NCBI GenBank assembly: GCA_027493615.1 | Contig: JAOSKK010000001.1 | Location: 487,629 to 551,628 of the forward strand | From: Verrucomicrobiota bacterium | GTDB lineage: Bacteria > Verrucomicrobiota > Verrucomicrobiia > Limisphaerales > J093 | DNA length: 64,000 bases | Direction of reading: 5' to 3' | Part shown: positions 32,947 through 44,588 of the stretch, piece after piece | Layout: every line of letters begins with the position of its first letter | How positions within the stretch are numbered: position 1 is the stretch's first letter | Made by a program: the position numbers and the translations under genes | Notes under the pieces: model-generated | Databases searched by the model: none | What the model saw: only the letters and a program-made list of their open reading frames with translations | Told to the model about the DNA's origin: nothing

Positions 32947-35900
32947 TCAGGGATCCTTCGGCATGCGGATGGTGGCGTCGCCCTCGGCAGGCGGCTGGTC
33001 AGGCCGGGGAGGCGGTTGCTGCTCGATGACCTCCCAGATCTTGCGGAGGGTGTCGCTGGTGATGCGGACCTCGCGGATGCCGTCGGTGACGCTGACGGCG
33101 GTTTCGGGTGCAGGCGGGACGCCCGCACCACCGGCCGGAGACGGAACGGGCGCAGGCGGGACGCCCGCACCGCCACCAGAGGAACCACGAGAAGAAGGAG
33201 TTGCCGGCGCCGTGGTGCCGGGAGGGGTGTCCGGCGAAGGCGAGGGCGGCGGGGGAAACCGGCACTGGGCGCGGCGGGCGTGATGATGAGCGTCACAGGC
33301 GGCGGCGGGGGCAAGGGTGGCGGGGAAGGCGGAGGTGGCGGCGAGGCCAGCGAGCGCGGGAGTTCGCGGAGTCCGTCGGCCAGGACGTCTTTGATGTCTT
33401 CGAGGCCGTGGGAGAAGGTCGCGAGCTGACCGACGACGCGGCCGATGGGGTCCTGATCGTCGGTCTGGTGGAGGAACAGGTTGCGGCGGAAGGTGCGTTT
33501 GATGTCCTCCCAGCGCGCGGCTTCGTCGGGCGTGAGGGTGCCGGTGAGTTCACGGAACTTGGAGGGAGGTTGGACTCGGCGCCTTTGGAGAGGGTTTGGG
33601 CCTCGTTGCGGTAGTGGTTCTGGAGGAGGGTCTCGAGCTCGGCGTCGTTCATCAAGGGCGCCACCTGCTCGGCCAGGCGATTCATGTTGCGATAGGAACC
33701 CTGCAGGTGGAAGGGCGGCTCGGTGCGATAGGCCTCGGCCTGGCTGGCGGAACGGATGTACTCGGCGTTGACGCGCAGGACGATGTCCCGGATCCGCGTG
33801 AGCTTGCGCAGGACGCTGACGGCGTCGGCGAGCTCCTCGGGCGAATAGCTGCCGGCGAACTCGAGCCCTTCGCGCGAGCCGGAGCCGGCGAGCTGGAGGA
33901 GAGGATGCAAGTCCTGCGGGTGGCGGGCGAGGAGCCGGGCAAGCAGCGGGTTCGAGCCGGAGGCGTTCTCAAGGTAGCTGAGGTGGAAGGCGGCCTCATG
34001 TCCGGCGAGGACGTCGCCCAAGTTGTAGGTGTCGGCACGGTTGGCGAGCATGTCCGGGAGGCGGAAGCGCTCGCCGCTTTCAGTGTAAGGGTTGCCGGCC
34101 ATGACGACGGCGACCTGTTTGCCGCGGAGATCGAAGGTGCGGGCCTGGCCCTCGTACACCCCTTCGATTTGGCGTTGCGCGTCGCAAAGGGGGATGAACT
34201 TCTGGAGGAACTCGGGGTGGAGATGCTGGATGTCGTCGAGGCAGAGCATCAGGTTGTCGCCGAGGGCGAAGGCGAAGTTGAGCTTGCGGAGTTCCTCGCG
34301 GGCGGCGGCGTTCGGGGCTTCGGCGGGATCGAGCGAGGTGACGCGCGGACCGATGGCGGGGCCGCTGATCTTGACGAAGACGATGCCCAGGCGATGGGCC
34401 AGATACTCCATGAGCGTGGTCTTGCCGTAGCCCGGAGGCGAGAGCAGGAGGAGCAGGCCCATGCGGTCGGTGCGCTTGGTCTCACCGGCGGCGCCGAGTT
34501 GCTTGGCGAGGTTGTCGCCTACGAGGGGCAGATAGACCGAGTCGATGAGGCGGTTGCGGACGAAGGAGGTCAGGACGCGGGGCTTGAGGTCGTCGAGCCG
34601 GAAGCGGGTGGTGGCGGCGGCGACCAGGTGGCGTTTGCGCGCCTGACATTGTTCAAAGAGCGGGACGACCTCGGCGAGATGTCGGGCAAGGCGACGGGTG
34701 AACTCGTGGTAGTGCAAGGGGAGCCGGCCGGCGCTGATGCGGGGGTGGCTGCCGACCAGACCCTCGATGGTGCGGGTGGGGACGACGTCTTGCGCGGGGG
34801 AGACAGGAGGGGTGCCGACGAGCAGGAGCCAGGCGGCTTCGTCGGTGAAGTCGGTGGAGTCAGATAGAGAAGAGGAGAGGGGGCCGAGTGCAGGCTGGAA
34901 GCCCGCACCACCGGCAGGCGAGACGCCCGCACCACCGGGAGGCGGGACGCCCGCACCACCAGGAGACGGGCGGGCGAAGCCGCGGACCCAGTCGCGGACG
35001 AGCACGTAGCGGGCGACCGGGTCGCGTTCGACCGCCTGGCAGGCGGCGGTGAAGGCGTCGCCGGCATGACGGCTTTGCAGGTGACGCTGGAAGGAGGTGG
35101 CCAGCGCAGCCGCGGCGGGGCTGGCGACGAAGGGGGCGCCCTGGGTCAGCCGCGTGTGCAGATAGACGGCCGCTTCGGCCGCCCATTCCGCGGCAAACAG
35201 CCCGGTGCGCTCGAGGAAGTCGGCCAGGCGGGCCTGAAGCTCGGCGATCTGAGCGGAGGCCGGGTGTCGGCCGGGGAACAGGCGGTCGATCTGTCCGTAG
35301 CTTTCGAGGCGGGCGCGAAGCAGGGCCTTTTCGTCGCCTTCCGGGAACAGGGCCCAGAAGACGGCGGCGCAGGCGCGGGCGGGGGGCGGATGTCGGAGCG
35401 GGCCGAGCTTCTGATGGAGTTCGACCAACGCGGCGAGGAGCCGTGCGGCGTCGAGGTCGTGGACACCTTTGGCGTAGCCCTCGGTGAAGCGGGTGGCCAT
35501 GAAGGCCCGGACGTGGGCGAGGCGTTCTTCGTCGGTCCAACCCGCCGCGGCGGCCACGGTGCCGGCGGTTTCGAGGGCGTTGAGGATCTGGTACGCGAGG
35601 AACTCGCCGCGGTACATGGCGGGGGTTTCGGAGACGGAGTCGAGTCCCCAGACGGAGCGGGTGGCGAGGAGCTCGGGATCGGTGGCGGGTTCAAAGAAGC
35701 TGGTGCCGGTGAGGTGCAGGCAGAGGGCATCGCCGCGCGGCACCATGGTGAGCGCAAGTTCCTGGGTGTTGACGCGGAACTGGTGGCGGCCGAGCTGGAG
35801 GAGGTTCGGGCCACCGGCGAAGAGGTCCTGTCGGTCCTTGAGCTGGCGGACGGCGTCTTCCTGGACGGTCTTGAGACGGGTCTGGAGGTCCTCAGCCTTG

Positions 35901-38454
35901 ACGGAGTCGCCAAGTTCGAGGAGTTGGCGGATCAGATCCCGGACCTTCTCGACCATGGCGTCGGTGGCGAAGTAGCCGTTGAGGTCGGGCAGGGTGGTGA
36001 GGCTGCCAGCGCGGTGGGTGATGGCCTTGAGGATGCGCTCGGCGGCGGCGAGGAGGCCGTTGGCGCGGCGGTTGCGGGCCTCGACGAGCTCGAGTTTGCG
36101 GGCCTCGAAGGCGGCGGTGAAGGCGGTGCGCTGTTCGGCGAGCTGGACGACGAACTCCTCGAAGTCGGCGAAGCGGGCCTCGAGCTCCTCGACCTGGACG
36201 AGCAGGCGGTTGAGGAACTCGTCGCACTTGGGTGGCGTGGTGGCGAGGTCGAGGTAGTTGGCGAGGGCCTGTTCGAGGAGGCGGGCCTGGGAGGCGAACT
36301 CAGCGTGGGCTTCGACGCCGCGGAGCTCGCGCAGGCGCTGTTTGAGGGCGGCGCGGGCCTGGTTGAGGACGGCGTAAAGGCCGGAGAGATCCTCGACGAT
36401 GCGGGTGGCTTCGGTGGCGTCCTGGACTTTGAGGTTGGTAACGGTCTCGGTGAGGAGATCGAGTTCGGCGGCGGCGGTGTTGAGCTCCTGTTCGAGGGCG
36501 GTGGCGTCGGTGACCTTGGCCACGCCGGGGACGGCGGCACGGAGCTGATCGACGCGGGCGCGGGCGGGGTCGAGGGCCTGGGGCTGGAGGAGGAAGGTGA
36601 CGGCGCGTTCGGAGAGGCGGGTGGTCTCGGCGGCGAGTTGTTGTTCCTGCTGGTCGAGGGTGGGGCGGTCGAGATAGCGGACGTCGCGGAGGAAAGGAGT
36701 TCGCCGCGGAGGGCGCGGAGTTCGTGGAGGCGCTGGACGAAGTCGGCGAGGCGTTCGAAGCGGGTCTGGCTGATGGCGCGGAGGAGGTCGGTGACGCGCC
36801 GGACGGCCTGTTGGAGGGTTTGGGTGGCGGTGCGGCGTAGGCGGAGGACCTTGTCGAACTCGGCGAGGGCGGCGGCGGCGGTCTGGTGGAGGCCGTGGAG
36901 CGGTTCGCGGAGGCGGAAGGTGTCGGGGCGGTCGAGCCAGAAGTAGGTGTCGAGGATGTCGGCGGAGCGGCGGACGAGGTCGAGGTAGAGGTCGCCGTAG
37001 GTGTCGTCCTTGCCGAGGAGGGTGAGGACCTCCTGGCACTCGGCCATGGCGCGGACGAGCTCGGGGTTGCCGATGGTGTGGAGGTAGGAAGTCGAGGGGA
37101 CATCGGGCTGCCAGGCCTGGGCGAGGTAGGGGGTTTGCCAGATCTGGAGGGCGTGGTGTTTCTGGGGTTCGTCCTCGACGCGGAAGAGGGCCATCTCGCC
37201 GTTGTCGAAGAGGGAGAAGCCGCCGCAGATGATGGGGGTTTCGACGGTGCGGGCGATGAGGTTGTAGGAGAGGAGGACGTAATGGCCGCTGAGGCGGTTG
37301 TAGAAGGTGTAGAGGACGTCCTCGCCGTTGGGGGAGACGATGCGCTTGTAGAAGACCATGTCGGTGAGGGCGGTCTCGAAGAGCTTGCACTCCCCGCTCT
37401 GGAGGTAGTAGCCGCGCGGGAACACGATGCCCTGTTGGTCGGGCAGGAGCACGCAGGCCTCGGCCAGGGCATCGATGCGGCGGACCTCCTTGAGCTTCTC
37501 GTTGAAGACGAGGTAGCGGAACCGCGGTTCCTGGTAGGGGCGGATCTTGAGGAGGATGAGCGAGCCGACGATGGCGTAGTAGATCTCGGCGTCGTCGAGG
37601 GTCTGGTCCTTTTGCTCGACGGGCTCGGAGTAGATGCCTTCGCCGGACGCGGTGTTGTCCTCGACCTTCACCGTGAGGTCACCGCCGACGCATTCGACGA
37701 AGACGCGGTCGTCGATGGAGATGTGGGGGTGGAGGCCGCTGCGGTGGAGTTCGCGGTGGGTGCGGGTCCACTCGAACTCGTGCGTGGGCGGGTAGTGGTA
37801 TTCGTGGTCGAACCGGTTGCCGACGTAAGTGAGCCGGCCGTTCTGGCAGTGCCACTTGAAGGTCTTGATGTCGGGGATGGCCTTGCCGACGCGGAAGACC
37901 ATGAACAGGAAGGGGCCGTCGAGGGAGAACTTGGCGAAGACGGTATGGCGGTAATAGTGGTACAGGCTGCGGAAGTCGGCGAGGAACCGCTCATCGGCGA
38001 GCGGGGTGAGGGGCAGTTCGGCGAAGCGGTGGTCGCGGAGCTCGTAGAGGCCGAAGACGTCCGCGAGCTGGATCTCGGAGCGCAAGCCGAAGTGGACGTT
38101 GTAGCCGAAGAGGAAGCGCTGGCCGCCAAGCGGGATGAGGTCGCGCGCGAGGCAGTTGTTCGGGGTGGTGATGCGTTCGGTGGCGAGGAGGGCGGTGGGG
38201 ATGGCACCGAAGACCTCCTGGCGGGCGCGGTTGAGTTGTTCGAGGCGGGTGCGCAACTCGGCGCCCTGGGCGGCGAGCCGGGCCCGGAGGATCTCGTAGG
38301 TGCCCTGTTCGAGGGCCGGGGCGCCTCGGGGGCGCGGTGCTCGGAGTGCCTTCAGCCATGGACGGTCAAGCGCGGGCGGGTGGGAAACACGGGCGACAGA
38401 GGCGGGCCTCCGACGCGCTTGGGGCGGTCGGAGACCCGCGGGCGTGGAGGTCAC
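32947..38454 (-). CDS. Giant AAA+ 'DNA repair ATPase' (DUF3686 type), three frameshifts
   Basis: A roughly 1,835-aa ATPase. The likely start is GTG at 38454, overlapping the flotillin stop (GTGA). The N-terminal third (ARDLIPLGGQRFLFGYNVHF, DVFGLYELRDHRF) matches proteins labelled 'DNA repair ATPase'. The centre is long and coiled-coil-rich (QEQQLAAETTRLSERAV, LEQELNTAAAELDLL). The AAA+ core is C-terminal: Walker A SPPGYGKTTLMEYLA, Walker B LMLCLDDIQHLHPE, sensor-like VAVVMAGNPYTESG. The last part is FRRNLFLHQTDDQDP and, after a Pro-rich linker, VTDGIREVRITSDTLRKIWE. The frame changes near 36695, 33575 and 33260; the total is a multiple of three. Two clusters of a dispersed GGAGVPP repeat are translated within it. 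The role in DNA repair is only a family label. Confidence 0.82.
33110..33174. repeat. Dispersed GCAGGCGGGACGCCCGCACC repeat, two units
   Basis: Two units of GCAGGCGGGACGCCCGCACC separated by about 20 nt lie in the Pro-rich C-terminal linker of the giant ATPase, read as GGAGVPPAP. The same unit is at 34890-34960, 44183-44210 and 54778-54927. Confidence 0.85.
34890..34960. repeat. Dispersed GCAGGCGGGACGCCCGCACC repeat, three units in the giant ATPase
   Basis: Three variant units about 24 nt apart, translated on the - strand as GGAGVPPPGGAGVSPAGGAG. They lie between the coiled-coil part and the AAA+ core, in frame, so the element was tolerated as a linker. Confidence 0.85.
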
Positions 38455-40534
38455 TTGGCCGCGGCGACTGCGGGCGTGGACGTGGGCAGGACCGTGGCGG
38501 CGGGTTTGTCGGCGAGGCCCAGGCGCTGGGCCTGGCCCAGCAGGTTGTGGAGCAGACCACGAGTCTTCTCGTCCTCCACGAGGCCGAGCATCCGGGCGAC
38601 GGCGGCGGAGATGGAGAGGTTCTTGAGGTCCTCGGAGGTGAGGCCGAAGCGCTGGACGAAGGTCTTCAACTGGGTCTGGAAGTGTTCGGGATCCGAGTTG
38701 AAGAACGTCTGTTTGACGTCGCTGAGCGTGGTGCTGGACTGGACGAGGCGATCGACGGCCTTGCCGCCGGCGACGGCGCTGACGAGCCGGTCGAAGAACT
38801 GGGTCTCGCCGCCGACGATGTCGATGCGGGCGTGCTTCATGGCCTCGCCGAGGACCTCGGCCTGGCGGCCGGCGATCTCCTGGCGGGCGCGGATCTCGGC
38901 CAGTTCGATGTCGCGGTCCTTGTTGAGGCGGAGCTTGAACTCCTCGTGTTCGCGGCCGACGCCGTCGAAGAGCTTCATGGCCTCGGCCTTCTCGGTGATG
39001 CCGCGGGCCTCGGCGTTGAACTTGAGGTGCATGACCTTGGCGTCGGTCTGGCCCTGCTTCTCGGTGGCGGCGGCCTTGGCTTCGAGGACGCGGGTCTCGC
39101 CCAGGCCCGCGGCGGCGGCCTCGGCGGCGGTGGCTTCGGCGAGCATCTGTTTGGCGGCGGACTGGCGCTTGGCGGCGGCCTCCTGGGCCTCGGCCTCGAT
39201 GAGGATCATCTGGGCGCGACGCTCGACGGCTTCCTTCTCGGCATCGGCATGGCGGACGGTGGTGATGACATCCTGCTCGGCCTTGAGCTCGGCGGCCTTC
39301 TTGGCGGCCTCGGCGGCCTTGATGTTCTTGACGAGGGCCTGCTCGGCCTCCTTTTCGGCGGCGGTGATGGCGACCTTCTTCTCGCGGTCGGCCGTGGCGA
39401 GGGCCTCGGTATCCTTGATGCGCTGCTGTTCGCTGACGACGGTCTTCTCGACCTCGAGCCGTTCGCGGATGACGTTCTGAATCTCCTTCTGCTGGATCTC
39501 GATCTCGCGCTCCTTGGCGATGCGGGCGAGGGCGACGACGCGCTCGCGTTCGGTGGCCTCGACGAGGCGGTCCTTCTCGACGCGTTCGCGCTCGACGCCG
39601 TCGGTGCGTTCCTTGTTGCGCTGGGCGACGATGATCTGACGGTTCTTGTTTTCCTCGGCGACCTGGATTTCCTCCTCGACGCTGATGCGGGCCTGTTCGG
39701 AGCGGAGGCGTTGTTCCTGCTGGACCTTCTTGGCTTCGGCCTCTTCGCGGGCGGTGATGGAGGCGATCTCGCGCTTCTGCTTCTGCTCGGCTTCGGCGAG
39801 CTGGCGGTTGAGTTCGAGGATGGCCTCCCTGGGTGTCGACGTTTTGCTTGGTGATGGTCTTCTCGCGTTCGCGGTCGATGTTGTTGGCGAGGACCTTCTG
39901 GGCGGCAGTGAGCTCGGTGATCTTCTTGATGCCCTCGGCGTCGAGGATGTTGTCGGGGTTGAGGAGGCTGACGTCGGTCTGTTCGAGGTAATCGATGGCG
40001 ACGTCCTCGAGGACGAAGCCGTTGAGGTCGGTACCGATGGTCTTGAGGATGCCTTCCCTTGAGTTTGTCGCGGGAGTTATAGAGGTCGACGAACTGGAAC
40101 TGGCGGCCGACGGTCTTGAGGGCCTCGGAGAACTTGGCGTCGAAGAGTTCGACCATGGCGGCCTGGCTGGAGGCGCGTTCGCAACCGATGGCCTGGGCAA
40201 CCCGGAGGACGTCTTCGGGGGTCTGGTTGACGCGAACGAAGAAGGCGACCTTGATGTCGGCGCGGAGGTTGTCCATGCAGATGAGGCCGTTCTTGCCCTG
40301 GCGGTCGATCTCGACGCGCTTGACGGAGATGTCCATGTACTCGGGTTTATGGACGATGGGGAAGACGACAATGCCGGAGAAGGACACCTTGGTGCCGCCC
40401 ATGCCGTTGCGGACGAGGGCGCGGCCCTGCTCGACCTTGCGGTAGCAGGTGAGGACACTGATGGCACCGGCAATGAGGATCAGAACCAGCAGGACGCCGG
40501 CGATGGCGAGCAGCGCATCGAGGTAGAGGAACAT
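38451..40534 (-). CDS. Flotillin/SPFH-domain membrane protein (YqiK-like), two frameshifts
   Basis: A membrane scaffold protein of about 693 aa. The N-terminus has one membrane segment (LDALLAIAGVLLVLILIAGA), then the SPFH/band-7 domain (GIVVFPIVHKPEYMDISVKR, VEIDRQGKNGLICMDNLRAD, VNQTPEDVLRVAQAIG). After the corrected shifts near 40058 and 39832 a long Ala/Glu-rich coiled coil follows (AEAEQKQKREIASI onward), as in flotillins. The C-terminus (VGREHEEFKLRLNKDRD, KHARIDIVGGETQFFDRLVS) is also flotillin-like. It starts 2 nt after the upstream stop and overlaps the giant ATPase start, so the three genes form one transcript. Confidence 0.9.
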
Positions 40535-40536
40535 AG

Positions 40537-41342
40537 TCAGGTCTCCAGGTTTTCCGGGGTGATCTTGCGGACGTGGTAGGTGTGAGTGTCCTTGTCGTGG
40601 CGGATGACGAGAGCGGTGTCGCCCCGGCGCAGCGGTTCCGCGGCCGAGGTGCGCACCTGGAGGACGAGCGGGACGCCGCGGGTGGGCATTTCGGCCTGAC
40701 CGAACCGGTCGGTGACCTCGCTGGTGGTGATGCGGCAGGTGCGGCCGATAAGGGGTTGGTGCTCGGCGTATTCGCGGTTCAGGGCGCGGAAGAAGCGGGC
40801 CAGCGGCCAGGTGACGTAGCGGGTGATGATCGCGCTGACGAGAAGGTTGGGGAGGAGGAAGACGGCGGCGCGAGTCAGCGAGTGATCGTTCCAGTAGTGG
40901 TTGGCGATCATCGAGAACAGCCACATGCAGAGCGCCTGGACGCTGACGACGATCATGGCCGGGACATCGCCCAGGTGTACGAACTTCAGGATGCCGGAGA
41001 GGAGACCGGGGCCGTGGGCGGCGCCGGCGTGAGACTGGTCGCCGGTGTCGACTCCCTCACCGGCGGACGCGGCATCGGTTCCGACGTCGGTAGCGACGTC
41101 TGCCCCGGCATCCACCGACGCGTCGGTGACGGCGTCGAGATGAGCGTCACCGCCGACCGCAAGGTCGGCTTCCCCCCGACGGCCAGGTCGCCTTCGCCGC
41201 CGACCTGGAGGTCGGCATCAGCGCCGGAATCGAAGTGGAGGAGGCCGATGGCGACGAGGAGCCAGTAGCAGACGAGGCCGCCCAGCAGGACGGTGAAGGG
41301 CAGGTTCACCAGGCGGATGGATTCGGAGAGGATTTCCTGCAT
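40537..41342 (-). CDS. OB-fold membrane protein (YqiJ/NfeD-like), one frameshift
   Basis: A predicted inner-membrane partner of the flotillin, about 268 aa. The N-terminal membrane helix is LPFTVLLGGLVCYWLLVAIG. A poorly conserved Asp/Ala-rich linker holds one frameshift (near 41150). Two more membrane segments follow (VPAMIVVSVQALCMWLFSMI, AAVFLLPNLLVSAIITRYVT). The C-terminus forms an OB-like barrel (LIGRTCRITTSEVTDRFGQA, GDTALVIRHDKDTHTYHVRK). yqiJ-yqiK pairs in other bacteria have this arrangement. It is the first gene of the trio. Confidence 0.8.
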
Positions 41343-41479
41343 GGCGACGTTTGCGTTGGCGGCAGTGAATCACCGGGGCCGGAGGCTGGCTCTTACAGGG
41401 ACCTGGGGCATTTGTAAATCCGGGGAAGGCGAAGACGGCGGCGGGGATATCTCTGGGCCGACGCAGCGGGGGATGACGC

Positions 41480-41580
41480 AAAGCGGCGCTGGAAGTCGCC
41501 GCACTCCAAACGCGTTGGGCCGGTCCAGCGGTGTGGGGGTCGCGGAGCGTGTGGAGTGCGGCGACTTCCAGCGCCGCTTT
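41480..41580. repeat. 101-nt element with 29-bp perfect inverted repeats
   Basis: Arms AAAGCGGCGCTGGAAGTCGC...(41480-41508) and the exact reverse complement (41552-41580) enclose 43 nt. It lies in the 304-nt gap (41343-41646) between the YqiJ-like gene and the glycosidase-like gene. No ORF fits it, so it is a candidate miniature palindromic element; the rest of the gap shows nothing else. Confidence 0.88.
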
Positions 41581-41646
41581 TCGCTCCGGAGCGGCGGTCG
41601 CGGGGGCGGCAGGCGATGGAGAACGGCGTTTCTGGAACGGGGGTGT

Positions 41647-44016
41647 TCACGCGGACTTCCGTTGCGCGGGCAGCCAGCGATCGAGGAGGTCCTGGCAGTT
41701 GAGGACCTTCTCGGCGAGGTCGAGGGGCACGTAGTAGTACTGGTTGGAGGCTTCGAAGCCAAGGCGGGAGTCGACGCTTTGGAGGGCGTGGAGGCGGACG
41801 GCGAGGTCGAGTTCGCGTCGCAAACAGCTCTCGAGTTGCTGGGTCAGGCTTTCGCGGTCGGCGGGGCTGGTTGCTCCGGTCAGGGATTGTCGGGTCTGGA
41901 CGAAGCGCGCCTGGTTGGCGGTGCTGCGGAAATGGAGGGCGGCGGCTTCGGCCACGCGGAGTTCGGCGGCGAGGGCCGCCCACCGGGTGCTGCCGACATT
42001 GGCCTGGAGGCCGGCGATGCGCGTCCGGATGCTGGCGAGGGCCTGGTCGAAGCCGTCGGCGACCTTGTCGAACTGGGCGATGAAGACGGCGGGCGGATAG
42101 ACCTGGCGCCAGCCATCGAGGTCGTCGTAGGGGAACCCGACCATGGTGGCGCGGTAGCCGGTGGGCTCGCCCCACAGCAGGTTGGCGGGGCCGAGTTGCA
42201 TGGGGGCGTTGTAGACGAGACCGCCGTGGTAGGGAAACTCGCTGAAGGCGGTGCTGAAGGCCTGCCAGGCATCGACGAGGGCGGGGGGCGAGCGCGGGGC
42301 CGACGCGTCGCTGGGCCACGTGGTGCAGGGCCTGGGACACCCGTTCGGCGTCGGTGGTGCCGGTGGTGGTCGCGACGGCGGCCACGACTTCGAGGTTGGG
42401 CGAGGGGTAGCCGCCGAGGGTCCAGCCGAGCATCAGGCCGTCGACCCGTTCCCGCATCAGGTTGAGGAGGTGCTGGGCGACGTTGGCGACGGCGGGGATG
42501 TAGGGGACGGCGGAGAGTTCCCACGTGTTACCGGCCTGGATCTTGGCATTGACGCGAAGACCGCGTTCCCGCGCCCAAGCCCAGTGGCGTCGGGCGCGCG
42601 GGCCGGGGCCGATGCTGGAAATGGAGTATTCGCCGACGGTGGTCGGGATGCCGCCCCGGTTGAGGGGGCAGACTCCACTCGCTCACGCTTTGAAGGATCA
42701 CGTCCTGGGGTAGCAAGCCGATGGCTTCGCTGGCCCAGTCATCGGCCCAGCCCCAATCCCAGGCGATGAGCCGGGCGGAGGCGTTGGCCTGTCGGATGCC
42801 GTCGCGGATGAGAGTGTTCACCTCGGCGATGACGGCGGCCGGGGAGCGGCCGGCGCAGCGGGGGCAACCCTTGCCGGCGTGGTGCGACCAGCAGTTGGTG
42901 AGGTTCTCGGAAGCGGTGATGGTGACGAAACCGGCGAGGTCGGGCACGGCGCGACAGAGCGACGCGATGCTCTCGCGGAGGTAAGCCTGGACGGCGGGGA
43001 CGCTGGTGCAGAGGGTGGCGTGGTCGCCTTCGGTCACGCCGCGGAGGCCCGGGTGGGCCGCGTGGAAGCTCAGCGGCATGGCGCGGGGTTCATTCAGGTA
43101 GAGCCAGACCCCGAGGCCCTGTTGGCGGGCTCGTTGGACGAGGCGGCGCAGGCCGGCGCGGCGTTCCTCGGCGCGGGCGCTTCGGGCGGGATCCCAAGGG
43201 AACGGCGCCAGTTGGTACAGGACGGCCTGGAGCCAGACGCCCTCGACGCCCGAGGCCGCGAGGCGGGCCAGGTAACCGTCCGGGTAAGGGTCCAGTTCGG
43301 GGTCGAGCAACGGATCGCCGTAGAGGGCGAAATAGGAGTAGCAGAAGCGCGGTTCGAAGGGCGGTTTGGGCAGCGGAGCGGCATCGAGCGGTGGCGCGGA
43401 GGAAAGCTCGGCCACGAAGCGGAAGAGGGGTTCCCGGGTGCGGTTGGGAGGTGCCGGGAAGTGGCGGCGGACGAGTTGGGCGATGCGGGCTTCGCGTTCG
43501 CGGGTGGGGGGCGTCCGAGAGGCGGAACCGGATGGGGTCGCACTGCGGTTTGAGGCTGCCGAGCTTGATGTACAGGAAGTCGTCCTCGCGGAGGGCAAAG
43601 GCCAGTTGCGCGGGTGTCCAGTCGAGGAGGGCCAGCAACTGGTCGTAGGGGACGAGGTGCCAGTTGCGGCGGATGACGGTGAGGGCGGAGCGACGTTGGA
43701 CGTCGCGGGAGACGCGGGGAGGTCCGGACAATCCCATGGCACGGCCGAGGCGCCGGATCTGCGTGGGAGTGGCGCCGGTGACTCCGGGCGAGCCGCTCCA
43801 GAGGCACGAGCGACCAGTTGCGCCAGACCAACGCGTGAAGGGGGAGGGGAAGTGGGGCAGAGGCACGGGCGGGGGCGGCGCCCGCCGGCAGATCGTCGAC
43901 CGTAAACGAGGACGTACCCGGGGACTCGACGGCGGCTGGGAGAAGGCGGGGGCGAGGGCGAGTGAACTCGTGAAGAGGCCGGCGGTCTGGAGGAAGCGAC
44001 GACGCGAGGGATGCAT
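41647..44016 (-). CDS. Tat-exported glycoside-hydrolase-like protein, at least five frameshifts
   Basis: An exported protein of about 790 aa. The N-terminus (MHPSRRRFLQTAGLFTSSLA) is a Tat signal. The mature part contains LTVIRRNWHLVPYDQLLALL, then FEPRFCYSYFALYGDPLLDP, a TIM-barrel-like series (EGVWLQAVLYQLAPFPWDP, GVWLYLNEPRAMPLSFHAA, LAGFVTITASENLTNCWS, ARLIAWDWGWADDWASEAIG) and VDGLMLGWTLGGYPSPNLEV. It has the look of a glycosidase but I cannot place the family. CPRCAGRSP is a possible metal site. The many breaks leave the total a multiple of three; whether it is a real pseudogene cannot be decided by eye. Confidence 0.65.
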
Positions 44017-44588
44017 GGGCACCGAGCTTCGCGTTCAGGACCGGAGGGTCAAGCCAGTCTTTCCGTCGCAAGGACCGGGCGCAGGAAGGGCGAAGGGCGA
44101 AGGGCGAAGGGCGAAGTTCGAAGCTCAAGGGAAGCGTCCTGTTCCGGCCGGACCTGCTCGGAGGCCATGGACCGCGGAGGGTGCAGGCTGGAAGCCCGCA
44201 CCACAGGTTCAGGGAAGCTCCAGGGTTCAAGGGGCGCAACCGGCCCAAACAGGGCCGGCATGCTGGGCGGCGCGGGGGTCGCCGTTGGAGGGGGACGCGC
44301 AACGCGGGGGAAACCCCTCGACCGGAATTCTCCGCAGATTGCGAACATCGGAAATGGGGAGGAGGGGATCTTCAGCCTCCCGTAATCCCCTATGTCTGAA
44401 TCGCTGGTGCGCCGCCTTCCCGCGGTTATTCATGCCGGGGCGCGAGGCTTTTCGTGTTGCGAGGTTTTCCGTTGGCGGCGTGGCCGGGGGTTGGTACGGT
44501 GCGGCCCGTTCACAAATCCATGGTCCCGCCTGCGTCAGCCCGGAGACTCCTGGCAACGTCGTGCCGGCGTGGGGGACCGCGTTCCCCG
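44017..44588. other. Intergenic region between divergent genes, with repeats
   Basis: It should hold promoters for both the glycosidase-like gene (-) and the isomerase (+). It contains (GGGCGAA)4 at 44088-44115 and one unit of the GCAGGCTGGAAGCCCGCACC repeat at 44183-44210. No tRNA or ORF is supported. Confidence 0.55.

Noticed and set aside
44402..44588. tRNA or small RNA upstream of the isomerase gene
   Set aside because: No cloverleaf pattern or conserved tRNA boxes can be recognised.
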